This document shows, piece by piece, positions 1 through 8,035 of a stretch of DNA of 64,000 bases; within the stretch, counting starts at the first letter, position 1; every line of letters starts with the position of its first letter. The notes beneath the pieces were generated by a model, which ran no database searches, was not told the origin of the DNA, and was given only the letters and a program-made list of their open reading frames with translations. This DNA comes from WYZ-LMO2 sp038731605. GTDB lineage: Archaea; Halobacteriota; Archaeoglobi; Archaeoglobales; Archaeoglobaceae. The position numbers were made by a program, and so were the translations under genes. Where the stretch lies: contig JAVYQP010000003.1 in the NCBI GenBank assembly GCA_038731605.1, forward strand, positions 62,001 through 126,000, written 5' to 3'.

Positions 1-35
1 CCAAAGAGTGTAGTGATCTCTCCGCTCATAGTCAT
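1..35 (-). CDS. possible start of a leftward gene, cut by window edge
   Basis: Reading leftward, an ATG at 35 opens a frame that runs off the window after about a dozen codons (MTMSGEITTLFG). An AT-rich box on the same strand (about 56-73, aattaatatatt) lies some 21-38 bases upstream, a spacing that fits an archaeal TATA box and a leaderless transcript. The frame also stays open upstream of the ATG, so an earlier start cannot be excluded. Too little is visible for a product. Low confidence. Confidence 0.3.
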   Translation of the reverse strand, partial: MTMSGEITTLF

Positions 36-120
36 AAGAGATGCCAATCCAATGGAATATATTAATTTTTCCTCATTTTGTTTAATTCTCAGAGTCGTGA
101 TGCTAAAACACCCGAAAGCA

Positions 121-132
121 TAAAGTTTATCT
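121..132 (+). promoter_or_regulatory. TATA box of tRNA-Ala
   Basis: The AT-rich element taaagtttatct sits 23-34 bases before the first base of tRNA-Ala, the usual distance for an archaeal TATA box. Inferred from sequence and spacing only. Confidence 0.5.
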
Positions 133-154
133 TCACGAATCGCAACGCAGTGAA

Positions 155-226
155 GGGCTCGTAGCTCAGCGGTAGAGCGCCGCCTTTGCGAGGCGGAGGC
201 CCCGGGTTCAAATCCCGGCGAGTCCA
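155..226 (+). tRNA. tRNA-Ala (anticodon TGC)
   Basis: A complete cloverleaf is readable. The acceptor stem GGGCTCG pairs with CGAGTCC, with one G-U pair. The anticodon stem CCGCC/GGCGG holds the loop TTTGCGA, giving anticodon TGC. The T arm is CCGGG-TTCAAAT-CCCGG and the discriminator base is A. CCA is not encoded. The gene has no intron and directly abuts the 3' end of the leftward small protein gene. Confidence 0.95.
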
Positions 227-418
227 CTACAAAATGTTGTTCAATTCTAGGAGACTTGTGAGAACTTTTCTTTCCAGATCTCTCGCTTTTTCTTCGTCCA
301 CTTTTTCGTGCAATTGCCTGTAGAACTCAGCGCTGTGATACTTGCTCTTGAGCTTATAGCGCACGAGTTCGTGCAGAATTAAGTATCGAATCGACTCTTC
401 ATCCAAGCGTGAAATCAA
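227..418 (-). CDS. small protein resembling a YgjP/M48-type metallopeptidase tail
   Basis: This 63-residue ORF starts at TTG; no ATG is available upstream in frame. It contains HELVRYK followed by KYHSAEFY, which resembles the C-terminal half of YgjP/WLM-type zinc metallopeptidases, where HELxH is followed by a HSxxF segment. The second zinc-binding histidine is an arginine here, so catalysis is unlikely. It may be a small non-catalytic relative or a fragment of a longer peptidase. The stop codon touches the end of tRNA-Ala. The family link is my inference from motif shape. Confidence 0.5.
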   Translation of the reverse strand: MISRLDEESIRYLILHELVRYKLKSKYHSAEFYRQLHEKVDEEKARDLERKVLTSLLELNNIL

Positions 419-538
419 GTTTTGGTTTATTCTTATCTGTTCGTTTTAAAAGATGCGAGACTGCTTCGTTTTCAAGCGCTATTTTTATATTTCAGATCTC
501 GTCCAATATCCCTATAAACCAGAGACACAAATAACTTC

Positions 539-1084
539 ATGCCACACAGATTCGACCACAAGAACGCAAAGATCCTCGACTCGGAGCAGAGGAGAATGTT
601 CTTCCCCCCGGAAAAAGTTCTCGGAATTCTCGAGGGAGTTAAAATCAGAAAAGAAGTTGCGTTCGACATTGGAGCTGGAAGTGGTTACCTTACGATTCCG
701 CTCGCTAAAATCTTCAAAAAAGTCTACGCAGTTGAGGTAAGCCCAGAAATGGTGGAGATTCTGAGCAAAAAACTGAAAGAAGTCGGGATCTCGAACGTGG
801 GAATAATCCTAAGCGAAGAACCTCCAGAAATAGATTTCGCAATCGACCTCGTCGTCTTCTCGAACGTGCTCCACGAGATGGAGTCGCCAAAGGACTACCT
901 CTGCTGGGCAAAGAAGGCGAGTTTTGTTCTTATTGCGGAATGGAAGAAAATCAGAACAGAGTTCGGACCACCCATCGAGGATCGACTCTCGCTTGAAGAG
1001 ATCCTTTCGCTCTGCGAAGGATACGAAGTCGTTAAAATTGAAGATCTGCGGTATCACTACGTTGCCCTATTAAAAAAGAAATGA
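539..1084 (+). CDS. class I SAM-dependent methyltransferase
   Basis: This 181-residue protein has the Rossmann-like SAM-binding motif DIGAGSGY (about residues 43-50), an acidic end of strand two (YAVEVS), and a motif IV-like region (DLVVFSNVLHEM) followed by a beta-rich C-terminus. It resembles the small UbiE/arsenite-methyltransferase-like proteins common in archaea. The substrate cannot be read from sequence. The gene is transcribed away from the metallopeptidase-like gene and faces the prefoldin operon, with a gap of one base at its 3' end. Confidence 0.8.
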   Translation: MPHRFDHKNAKILDSEQRRMFFPPEKVLGILEGVKIRKEVAFDIGAGSGYLTIPLAKIFKKVYAVEVSPEMVEILSKKLKEVGISNVGIILSEEPPEIDFAIDLVVFSNVLHEMESPKDYLCWAKKASFVLIAEWKKIRTEFGPPIEDRLSLEEILSLCEGYEVVKIEDLRYHYVALLKKK

Positions 1085-1085
1085 T

Positions 1086-1436
1086 TCATCCTGCCTGCTG
1101 ACCGAGCATGCCCTGGATCTTCTTCTGCAGTTCCGCAAATCTCTCTCTCAACCTCTCCTCTTGTCTCGTCAGAGTTTTAATCCTTATGTCGTAGCTGTCC
1201 ACCTTCTCTGTGAGCTCTTTCACAATCTTCTCCTTGCTCTCCTTCACCAAAATGCTCCCAACAGTCTTGTAGATCGGCGTGTTTTCATCGACGTTCTGAA
1301 CTTCGCCCAAAGCCTGCTTTGCCTCTTCGAGCAAAGCTTCGAGCTGAGCTTTTTGCGTTATCACCAACTGAAGCTGTTGCTGAACTTGCTGTAGCTGTGC
1401 GATCAAGTTCTGGAGTTGCGGTGGCAACTCGCTCAT
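1086..1436 (-). CDS. pfdB: prefoldin beta subunit
   Basis: This 116-residue protein has two heptad-rich coiled-coil arms (LQNLIAQLQQVQQQLQL... and ...ERLRERFAELQKKIQGML) flanking the beta-hairpin region TPIYKTVGSILVKE, the prefoldin beta pattern. With the alpha subunit it forms the hexameric co-chaperone that delivers unfolded proteins to the thermosome. The ATG at 1436 is chosen because the protein then begins MSELPPQLQN, the usual family start; the longer frame reaches into pcc1. Its start overlaps the pcc1 stop codon, so the two are translationally coupled, an arrangement common in archaea. Confidence 0.93.
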   Translation of the reverse strand: MSELPPQLQNLIAQLQQVQQQLQLVITQKAQLEALLEEAKQALGEVQNVDENTPIYKTVGSILVKESKEKIVKELTEKVDSYDIRIKTLTRQEERLRERFAELQKKIQGMLGQQAG

Positions 1437-1645
1437 ACCAACACCTCTATTTCCTGACACATCTTTATCAGCCTCAACCACGAGTTCAACGCAGCCCTTA
1501 GATCAGAGATCGTGTTTGCAGAGATTTCAAGTTTCAAAAATCCATCGGATTGATAAATCTTTGCCCTACTTATAGAGCTCATTTCCTCTGGCTTTAGAGC
1601 ATTCACAAGCTCTTCGCTACACTCCACGAGTATCGTAGCCCTCAT
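1433..1645 (-). CDS. KEOPS complex subunit Pcc1
   Basis: This 70-residue alpha/beta protein matches the size and pattern of archaeal Pcc1 (N-terminal MRATILVECSEELVNALKPE, C-terminal ISDLRAALNSWLRLIKMC). Pcc1 is the dimerising subunit of KEOPS, which makes t6A37 on ANN-decoding tRNAs. The gene lies between sufB (4-base overlap) and prefoldin beta (4-base overlap); the pcc1-pfdB neighbourhood supports the call. No Kae1, Bud32 or Cgi121 gene is in this window. Confidence 0.8.
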   Translation of the reverse strand: MRATILVECSEELVNALKPEEMSSISRAKIYQSDGFLKLEISANTISDLRAALNSWLRLIKMCQEIEVLV

Positions 1646-2727
1646 AGCGCATCTCTCATGTCTTCGATCGCCTTGTCTATGGTTCTCTTCAAAACCTCCG
1701 GCAACCCCTTTATCTCGATCTCCATGAAGCCACGAACTATCGCCGAAACCGCTTCGTCTCTGCTCATACCCCTCGACATCAAGTAAAAGATCTCCTCCTC
1801 CGCAATTTTTCCAATCGCAGCCTCATGGCTTAGTTCAAGGTTCGGCTTCTTCGCAATTAGCTCTGGAATCGCAGTTATCTCGCCATTTTCAGACAAAATC
1901 AGCCCCTTGCACTCTAAGTGTCCCTTGACACCTTCAGCTTCGCCTATTATTTGTCCCCTCGCAACCACTTTGCCACCTTTGCTTATCGCCCTCGAAATGA
2001 TCTCCGCAGTTGCGCCAGACTCCTTAAGCACCGCTCTCGAACCAGAATCCACAACGCAACCTTCAAGGGCGACGATCACACTGCTAAAGATCGCCCTCGA
2101 GTTTTTATGAACGTAAGCGGTGGGATACATTTGCACAAGCTTAACTGGGTTGAGCAGTATGTAGTTGCTTATGAACGTCGCATTCTCCTCAACAATCGCA
2201 GCACTCCTTGGTCTGACCTCGATTTTATTATGCCAGCTGTGGATCATCGTAAAACTTAGCTTCGCATTCTTCTTGATGAAGAACTCGGAAACACCGATGT
2301 GCATGCCTACTGCGCTGGGATGCGAAGTGCAACCAGTGAGTATGTTCAGCTCCGAGCCCTCTTCTGCGATGATTATGTTGTGAACTTTCTGCGTTCTCGC
2401 CTTGTGCAAAAACAAACAAGCCTCCACGGGTATCTCGACTTTTGCATTCGGCAAAGCTCTGATAAAGTAGCCATTCACGTCTTCGCTGTCCGCTTCCTTC
2501 GTGAACTCATCTTGATCTCTCCTCAGAACTTTCCAGAAGTAATCCTTCACCCAGTCGTATTTCTTCATCGCATCTCTGATGCTCATCACTTCCACGCCTT
2601 CGTAGAACGTTGCAACATTGCGCACCTCTTGATCCTGCTGGAGAAAAGTCGCAGATCTCTTCGAGGGGTCGAGCTCTATGCCGACTTCCCTCAACTTTTC
2701 CATGTCTATGTCATATCCTTCAGACAT
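1642..2727 (-). CDS. sufB: SufB/SufD-type Fe-S cluster assembly protein
   Basis: A protein of about 361 residues with the long right-handed beta-helix of the SufBD family (repeats such as SRAIFSSVIVALEGCVVDSGSRAVL) and the conserved C-terminal ELSHEAAIGKI...YLMSRGMSRDEA. It partners SufC as the scaffold on which Fe-S clusters are built. Only one SufBD-type gene is present, as in the minimal archaeal SufBC system. I take ATG 2727; ATG 2703, just past the sufC stop at 2706, is an equally reasonable start. The gene is co-transcribed after sufC. Confidence 0.88.
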   Translation of the reverse strand: MSEGYDIDMEKLREVGIELDPSKRSATFLQQDQEVRNVATFYEGVEVMSIRDAMKKYDWVKDYFWKVLRRDQDEFTKEADSEDVNGYFIRALPNAKVEIPVEACLFLHKARTQKVHNIIIAEEGSELNILTGCTSHPSAVGMHIGVSEFFIKKNAKLSFTMIHSWHNKIEVRPRSAAIVEENATFISNYILLNPVKLVQMYPTAYVHKNSRAIFSSVIVALEGCVVDSGSRAVLKESGATAEIISRAISKGGKVVARGQIIGEAEGVKGHLECKGLILSENGEITAIPELIAKKPNLELSHEAAIGKIAEEEIFYLMSRGMSRDEAVSAIVRGFMEIEIKGLPEVLKRTIDKAIEDMRDAL

Positions 2728-3446
2728 TTCGCCAAGCACCCCTCATAGCCGTTTTTCCTTATCTGATTCAGTATGTCCTTTGGATCTCCAACACAGGCGA
2801 TTTTCCCGTTGTATAGAATTACGCCATAGTCTGCGCTCACGTAGTCGAGGATGTGTCCCTGATGCGTTATTATTATCCCCGCTTTCTCCCTTTCTTCTTT
2901 GTCTCTCTCCAACAACTCCCCAATAGCCTTGCCAACGAGGGAGATGTTCTCGAGGTCTACGCCACTGTCGGGCTCGTCGAGCATTACGAAATCTGGGTTC
3001 ATGAGCATCAGCTGTAGAATCTCGGATCTCTTCACCTCTCCCCCCGAAAAACCGAGGTTCACGGATCTCTCGAGATGTTCTGTCATCCTCATTTTCTTAG
3101 CAAATTCTTCTATCCTCTCCTGATTTCCAGAGAGCTTGGCACAGTGGCGAAGGATGTCGATGAGCTTCACCCCACTGATCTTCGGCGGACTCTGAAAAGC
3201 CATCCCCATGCCGAGCTTGACCCTCTCGTCCGTTGGCAAATTCGTTACGTCCACCTTTTTGAATATTATCCTCCCTCCGACGATCTTATACGCCGGATTC
3301 CCTATGATCGCATTCAGGAGTGTCGACTTCCCGCTTCCGTTTGGTCCAAAGAGGGCAAAGGTTTCGCCCTTCTTTATGTAGAGGTTCACGTTTTTCAGTA
3401 TCCTTTTACCGTTTACCTCAACGCTGAGGTTGACGACTCTTAGCAT
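2706..3446 (-). CDS. sufC: SufC ATPase of the Fe-S cluster assembly system
   Basis: This 246-residue ABC-type ATPase has Walker A GPNGSGKST (about residues 34-42), signature FSGGEVKR, Walker B FVMLDEPDSGVD, and an H-loop (ITHQG). The Q-loop FQSPPKISGVKL and the DSGVD motif are characteristic of SufC rather than transport ATPases, and there is no permease nearby. It powers cluster assembly on SufB. It is the first gene of a leftward operon sufC-sufB-pcc1-pfdB. A TATA-like stretch (ttttttaagctt, about 3463-3474) lies before its ATG. Confidence 0.93.
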   Translation of the reverse strand: MLRVVNLSVEVNGKRILKNVNLYIKKGETFALFGPNGSGKSTLLNAIIGNPAYKIVGGRIIFKKVDVTNLPTDERVKLGMGMAFQSPPKISGVKLIDILRHCAKLSGNQERIEEFAKKMRMTEHLERSVNLGFSGGEVKRSEILQLMLMNPDFVMLDEPDSGVDLENISLVGKAIGELLERDKEEREKAGIIITHQGHILDYVSADYGVILYNGKIACVGDPKDILNQIRKNGYEGCLAKCLKDMT

Positions 3447-3528
3447 GAAGTGAGCTATTTTTCAAGCTTAAAAAATCTTCGAGGTTTTGAGGTGGAAAGG
3501 GTTATAACGGAAGTTGCACAGTCGCAAC

Positions 3529-4497
3529 ATGGAGCTTCGATTCGATCCAAAGCTGTGTCGTGAATGCGAGTTCTTTTGCATGAAGGGTTGTAGATACGTC
3601 AAGGATCCTTCCGAGTTCCGGCAAGTTGCGGAAGGGGAGTTTTGCGAAATTCTTGAAGACTGCAAGAACTGTTACGCATGCGAAGAGTTCTGTCCCTACG
3701 GAAATCATCCCTTCTACAGGATCGTCGAACTTCAGGAGAAGTTCGGAGTTAGAAAGCTTGACGAAGAAGTTATGAAAGCACTCGAGAAAAGATACACTCC
3801 CGAAGGAGAGTTCCGAGCTAAAAAAGTGAGCAAAGGACTGCACATCTGCCTTTTTCCCGAGTTCAAGGACTTGAACAAGACAAAGTTATTCGAGGGCTTT
3901 GAAATCGTTCGGGGTAGGCATGTTTTCTGCAACCTCGTTTATCTACACTACGGGAGGGTTTCGATAATAAAGGAGCGTGCGCAGAAAGTCCTTGAAAACT
4001 TAGCTTCGCTCGGCTTTGAAGAGCTTGTCTTGTTCCACGACGAATGCTACAGCTTCTACGAGTCTTTCCTCAAAGCCTACGGCATAAATCCGAGTTTCAA
4101 AGTCAAGCACCTATACGAGTTTTTCCTCGAACTCATCGCAAAGGGAAAGACGAAGAAGTTGAATATCCGAATAGCCTACCAGCGACCTTGTTCAAACAGG
4201 TTGAACAAAACTGATGAGCTCTTCGACGAGATCTGCAAAGTCTTAGCCATCGAAAGGGTCGAAAGAAAGTTCGATCGGAAGAATGCGATTTGTTGCGGAG
4301 CCTCTTTCGTTCTCGCAGGCGATTTGGATTTCGCAAAGGAATTGCAGTCGAAGAACCTTGAAGACATCGCATCAACGGATGCGGACTACGTGGTTTTCCT
4401 TTGCCCCATGTGCTACGCAACGCTCTCAGAAAAAGTCAAAGAACTCGGATTCAAGCCGGTGATGGTTCACGAGCTCTTCGAGATGGCGTTAACGTGA
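3529..4497 (+). CDS. HdrB/HdrD-type Fe-S (CCG-domain) oxidoreductase subunit
   Basis: This 322-residue cytosolic protein has an N-terminal cysteine-rich part (CRECEFFCMKGC, then CKNCYACEEFCP typical of a 4Fe-4S ferredoxin site) and a C-terminal CCG-like domain (RPCSN...ICCGASF...LCPMCY). CCG domains in heterodisulfide reductase bind a noncubane Fe-S cluster. The first CCG copy looks degenerate (FHDECYSF). ATG 3529 is preferred to TTG 3514 because a TATA-like box (ggttataac) ends about 20 bases upstream. It is divergent from sufC. The partner and substrate are unknown. Confidence 0.75.
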   Translation: MELRFDPKLCRECEFFCMKGCRYVKDPSEFRQVAEGEFCEILEDCKNCYACEEFCPYGNHPFYRIVELQEKFGVRKLDEEVMKALEKRYTPEGEFRAKKVSKGLHICLFPEFKDLNKTKLFEGFEIVRGRHVFCNLVYLHYGRVSIIKERAQKVLENLASLGFEELVLFHDECYSFYESFLKAYGINPSFKVKHLYEFFLELIAKGKTKKLNIRIAYQRPCSNRLNKTDELFDEICKVLAIERVERKFDRKNAICCGASFVLAGDLDFAKELQSKNLEDIASTDADYVVFLCPMCYATLSEKVKELGFKPVMVHELFEMALT

Positions 4498-4501
4498 TCT
4501 C

Positions 4502-4513
4502 AAAGTTTATTAA
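4502..4513 (+). promoter_or_regulatory. TATA box of the menaquinone operon
   Basis: The box aaagtttattaa lies 21-32 bases before the mqnD ATG, the right place for a leaderless archaeal transcript covering mqnD-mqnE-mqnA-mqnC. No other promoter-like gap exists in the cluster. Confidence 0.55.
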
Positions 4514-4533
4514 GCTGAAACCATAGCAAACTT

Positions 4534-5343
4534 ATGCGTCTCCGTGTTGCACATACGCCCGATGCGGACGATGCGTTCATGTTCTACGCAATGCTAAATC
4601 AAAGGATTCCGCTCAGCTTTGAAGTTGAAAGCGTCGTTGAAGATATCGAAACGCTTAATCGAAACGCAATGCAAGGCATTTACGATGTAACGGCGATTTC
4701 GGTTCACGCTTACGCATTCGTCCACGAAATCTATCGAATTCTCTCCACAGGAGCGAGCGTTGGAAACGGATACGGACCAATTGTCGTCGCAAGAGAAAAG
4801 ATCGATCTCGAGAAGGCTTTGATCGCAATTCCCGGAAATTACACGACTGCAACGCTTTTGCTGAAGCTCGCATGCAATGCAAAAACGATTGAAATGAGGT
4901 TCGACAAGATAATCGAGGCTGTAAAAAGGGGCGAAGTTGATGCGGGTCTTTTGATACACGAAACGCAACTTAGCTTCGAAGAGCTCGGGCTGAAAAAGAT
5001 CCTTGATCTCTACGAGTGGTGGAATTCGATAACAAAGCTCCCTTTGCCCTTGGGAGTTAACGCAATAAAGAGAAGCTTAGACATCGAGACTCAAAGAGCG
5101 TTTCTGAAGGCGATGAGGGAGAGCGTTAGGTATGCGTTGGAGAACGTGGAAGAGGCGATGGTCTATGCGGTAAAGTTTTCACGTGGATTGGACAGGGAAA
5201 GGCTTAGAAAGTTCGTAACAATGTATGTGAACGAGTTCACGCTCGAGATGTCCAGCGAAGTTGAGAAGGCGATCGAAACGCTTTTTGAGATGGCGGAAGA
5301 AAAGAGAATGCTTAAAAAGCCACCTTTAGACGTGTTGAGATGA
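4534..5343 (+). CDS. mqnD: 1,4-dihydroxy-6-naphthoate synthase (MqnD)
   Basis: This 269-residue protein starts with the MqnD hallmark HTPDADDAFMFYA and continues with the periplasmic-binding-protein-like fold of the MqnA/MqnD family (IPGNYTTATLLLKL, a C-terminal helix bundle). It converts cyclic dehypoxanthine futalosine to 1,4-dihydroxy-6-naphthoate, the fourth step of the futalosine menaquinone route. It is the first gene of a four-gene operon; its stop codon overlaps the mqnE ATG. Menaquinone carries electrons in the membrane of Archaeoglobales. Confidence 0.93.
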   Translation: MRLRVAHTPDADDAFMFYAMLNQRIPLSFEVESVVEDIETLNRNAMQGIYDVTAISVHAYAFVHEIYRILSTGASVGNGYGPIVVAREKIDLEKALIAIPGNYTTATLLLKLACNAKTIEMRFDKIIEAVKRGEVDAGLLIHETQLSFEELGLKKILDLYEWWNSITKLPLPLGVNAIKRSLDIETQRAFLKAMRESVRYALENVEEAMVYAVKFSRGLDRERLRKFVTMYVNEFTLEMSSEVEKAIETLFEMAEEKRMLKKPPLDVLR

Positions 5344-6350
5344 CGATCAGAGAAATCGAGGAGCTTTTCAAACTCGATCTGCACGATTTGGGGAGTTTGG
5401 TTGAAAACAGCAGTATCGTGACTTTTTCGATGAACGCTCACATAAACTACAGCAACGTTTGCGAGACTAAGTGCAGAATCTGTGCTTATCATCGTGCAAA
5501 GCCCTTCACCTTGAGCGTCGAAGAGGTTGTGAGAGAAGCGATTATCGCAGACAGAAACGGCGCAAGAGAGTTACACATAGTTGGATCGCACAATCCAGAG
5601 CTCGGAATCGAGTATTTCGAGGAGATTTTCTCGAGAATTTCATCGCAGTGCAACGCCACGATAAAAGCCCTAACTTCTGCGGAGGTTAACTACTACGCCA
5701 AAAAAGAGAAGATGAGCGTCAGAGAGTTCCTCTCAAGGCTGAAAGATGCTGGATTAAGAATTCTCGCTGGTGGTGGTGCTGAGATATTAGTGGACAGCGT
5801 TCGGAAGGAGATTTGCCCAAGGAAGTGCAAGAGCGAAGAGTGGCTTCGAACAATGCGAATCGCTCATGAGCTTGGAATCAAAAGCAACGCAACAATGCTC
5901 TTCGGGCATGTGGAGAGCTTAAGGCAAAGAGCGGTTCATCTTTACAGACTTAGAAAACTGCAAGAAAAGACAAATGGTTTCTTGGCTTTCATACCTCTCC
6001 CGTTCCTTCCAGAGGGCACCGACTTCAAATCAAAGCCATCGACGATCGACATTCTAAAGACGATCGCAGTTTCGAGAATCGTGCTCTCAAACTTTTACGG
6101 AATAAAAGCCTACTGGGTCATGCTTGGGCTCGAAGTCGCAGAAGTTGCTTTGAGCTACGGAGCAAACGACCTGGACGGAACCGTGGGGAAGGAGAAGATT
6201 GCGCATTCGGCGGGAGCAAAGACTCCAACTGGGTTAAGCGTTGATCGGCTGATTCAGCTCATAAGAAATGCTGGAAAGATCCCGGCTGAAAGAGATGCCT
6301 TCTTCAACGTCCTGAGGGTCTATGAAGATCGGGAAGTTCGGGTTTGTTAA
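5340..6350 (+). CDS. mqnE: aminofutalosine synthase (MqnE), radical SAM
   Basis: This 336-residue radical SAM enzyme has the cluster motif CETKCRIC (about residues 41-48) and the MqnC/MqnE core (GGGAEIL, ICPRKCKSEEWL, ATMLFGHVES). I assign MqnE rather than MqnC from the ALTSAEVNYYAKKEKMSVREFL and MLFGHVES segments, and because the other copy in the operon fits MqnC better. MqnE joins 3-enolpyruvylbenzoate to SAM, giving 6-amino-6-deoxyfutalosine. It overlaps mqnD by four bases and mqnA by 29. Confidence 0.85.
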   Translation: MTIREIEELFKLDLHDLGSLVENSSIVTFSMNAHINYSNVCETKCRICAYHRAKPFTLSVEEVVREAIIADRNGARELHIVGSHNPELGIEYFEEIFSRISSQCNATIKALTSAEVNYYAKKEKMSVREFLSRLKDAGLRILAGGGAEILVDSVRKEICPRKCKSEEWLRTMRIAHELGIKSNATMLFGHVESLRQRAVHLYRLRKLQEKTNGFLAFIPLPFLPEGTDFKSKPSTIDILKTIAVSRIVLSNFYGIKAYWVMLGLEVAEVALSYGANDLDGTVGKEKIAHSAGAKTPTGLSVDRLIQLIRNAGKIPAERDAFFNVLRVYEDREVRVC

Positions 6351-7044
6351 CAACTTTCTGCCATACTACAAGCTCGAGAAGGACGGAAAATACGAGATCT
6401 TAGAGGGAACGCCGAGAAGGCTTGCGGAGATGTTTGAGCAAAGAGAGATCTGCTACGCCCCCATACCAACTTACGAGCTCGTTAAAAAAGGATACGAGCC
6501 GAAGCGCTTCTGCATCGCATCCGATGGCGAGGTATACAGTGTAATCGTTGTCTCGAAAAAGAAAAGGCTCGACGATTCCCCGATTGCGATCACCTCGCAG
6601 TCCATGACCTCGGCTAACATGATGAGGATAATAAAGAGGGAGCGAGGGCTTGTGAACAACCTCGTGGTCGTGAACGGGAAACTGGATGAGGTGCTCCAAA
6701 GGTTCGATCATGCGTTGGTAATTGGCGACGAGGCGATCAAGGCGAGGATGCGGTATCGTGTCCTAATGGACTTGGGGGAAGAGTGGAAGGAGATAACTGG
6801 ACTCCCAGCGGTTTTTGGAGTTGCGGTCTCGAGGGTTGATGGTATCGATGAAGACGTGATCGAATCGCTTAGATGGGGGAGAAGGAACGTCGAAGAGATA
6901 GCGAGGGTTGCGAGCGAAAAGTTCAGGTTGCCAGAGGAGTTCTTGTCTCACTACTTCACATCGCTGATCCACGAGCTCGGGCAAAGAGAGAAGAGGGCTA
7001 TAGAGGTTTTCCGGGAGATGTGCTATGAGCATCGATTACTCTGA
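6322..7044 (+). CDS. mqnA: chorismate dehydratase (MqnA)
   Basis: This 240-residue protein has the MqnA pattern: an early FVNNFLPYY, CYAPIPTYEL, a SQSMTSANMMRII loop and the conserved LGEEWKEITGLPAVFGVAV. It dehydrates chorismate to 3-enolpyruvylbenzoate, the first committed step of the futalosine pathway. The ATG at 6322 lies inside the end of mqnE and the stop lies inside mqnC, so it is tightly coupled within the operon. Fold and length match the family. Confidence 0.92.
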   Translation: MKIGKFGFVNNFLPYYKLEKDGKYEILEGTPRRLAEMFEQREICYAPIPTYELVKKGYEPKRFCIASDGEVYSVIVVSKKKRLDDSPIAITSQSMTSANMMRIIKRERGLVNNLVVVNGKLDEVLQRFDHALVIGDEAIKARMRYRVLMDLGEEWKEITGLPAVFGVAVSRVDGIDEDVIESLRWGRRNVEEIARVASEKFRLPEEFLSHYFTSLIHELGQREKRAIEVFREMCYEHRLL

Positions 7045-8035
7045 ACTCTTCTCAATGCCCTTGCCAAAGCTTGGAAAGATTGCGAACGAGATCGTGAAAA
7101 AGAAGTGCGGAGACGTTGTGACCTTCGTTGTAGATGCGACGATAAACTATACGAACATCTGCGTTTCAAAGTGCAAGTTCTGCGCCTTCTATGCGAGAGA
7201 CGAGGGCTTTGTTTTGAGTCTTGAAGAAATTCTCTCGAGAGTTCGCAATGCTGTGAGCATGGGGGCGACGCAGATAATGCTACAGGGCGGATTGAACCCG
7301 GGGCTTGGCATAGAGTGGTTTGAGAAGGTGTTCTCCGCTATAAAGAAGGCTTTTCCCAACGTCCACCTCCACAGTCTTTCCCCGCCGGAGATCGTTTTCC
7401 TATCGAAACTCGAAGGCTTAAGCTACGAGGAGGTTCTCCTAAGGCTTAAGAACGCTGGACTCGACTCCCTTCCCGGCGGTGGTGCTGAGATACTCGTGGA
7501 TCGAGTTCGAAACAGGATAAGCCCGAGGAAGTGCAAGAGCGAAGAGTGGCTCGAAGTCATGAGGACTGCGCATAAGCTTGGAATTCCTACAACTGCGACG
7601 ATGGTCTTTGGACACGTTGAAAGCGACGAGGACATATTGGAGCATCTTTTAAAAATAAGGGATCTGCAAAGCGAGACAAACGGCTTCACAGCCTTCATAC
7701 CGTGGACTTTTCATCCAGGGAATACAGAGCTCGACTTTATACCAAAAGCTGGGGCGACGAGATATTTACGAGTTCTTTCAATCTCGAGAATCGTGCTCGA
7801 TAACTTCAGGAACATACAAGCCTCATGGCTTAGCCAAGGCTTCGAGATTGCGAAGCTCGCCCTCTTCTTCGGAGCAAACGACTTCGGCGGAACTTTGCTC
7901 GAGGAGAGCGTTATAAGGGCTACGGGAAAGGAGTTTAAACCAGCAAAAGTCGAAGAGATCGTCAATGCGATCAAATCCGTCGGAAAGATACCGGCAAGGA
8001 GAGACACGTATTACAGAATCCTTCAATTCTACTGA
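7025..8035 (+). CDS. mqnC: cyclic dehypoxanthine futalosine synthase (MqnC), radical SAM
   Basis: This 336-residue radical SAM protein has CVSKCKFCAF (about residues 47-56) and MqnC-type segments LQGGLNPGLGIEWFE, LHSLSPPEI, SLPGGGAEILVDRVR and ISPRKCKSEEWL. It cyclises dehypoxanthine futalosine. It is the last gene of the mqnD-E-A-C operon and a close paralogue of mqnE two genes upstream. Its end overlaps the convergent HD-domain gene by seven bases. The futalosine hydrolase/deaminase steps are not encoded beside it. Confidence 0.92.
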   Translation: MSIDYSELFSMPLPKLGKIANEIVKKKCGDVVTFVVDATINYTNICVSKCKFCAFYARDEGFVLSLEEILSRVRNAVSMGATQIMLQGGLNPGLGIEWFEKVFSAIKKAFPNVHLHSLSPPEIVFLSKLEGLSYEEVLLRLKNAGLDSLPGGGAEILVDRVRNRISPRKCKSEEWLEVMRTAHKLGIPTTATMVFGHVESDEDILEHLLKIRDLQSETNGFTAFIPWTFHPGNTELDFIPKAGATRYLRVLSISRIVLDNFRNIQASWLSQGFEIAKLALFFGANDFGGTLLEESVIRATGKEFKPAKVEEIVNAIKSVGKIPARRDTYYRILQFY

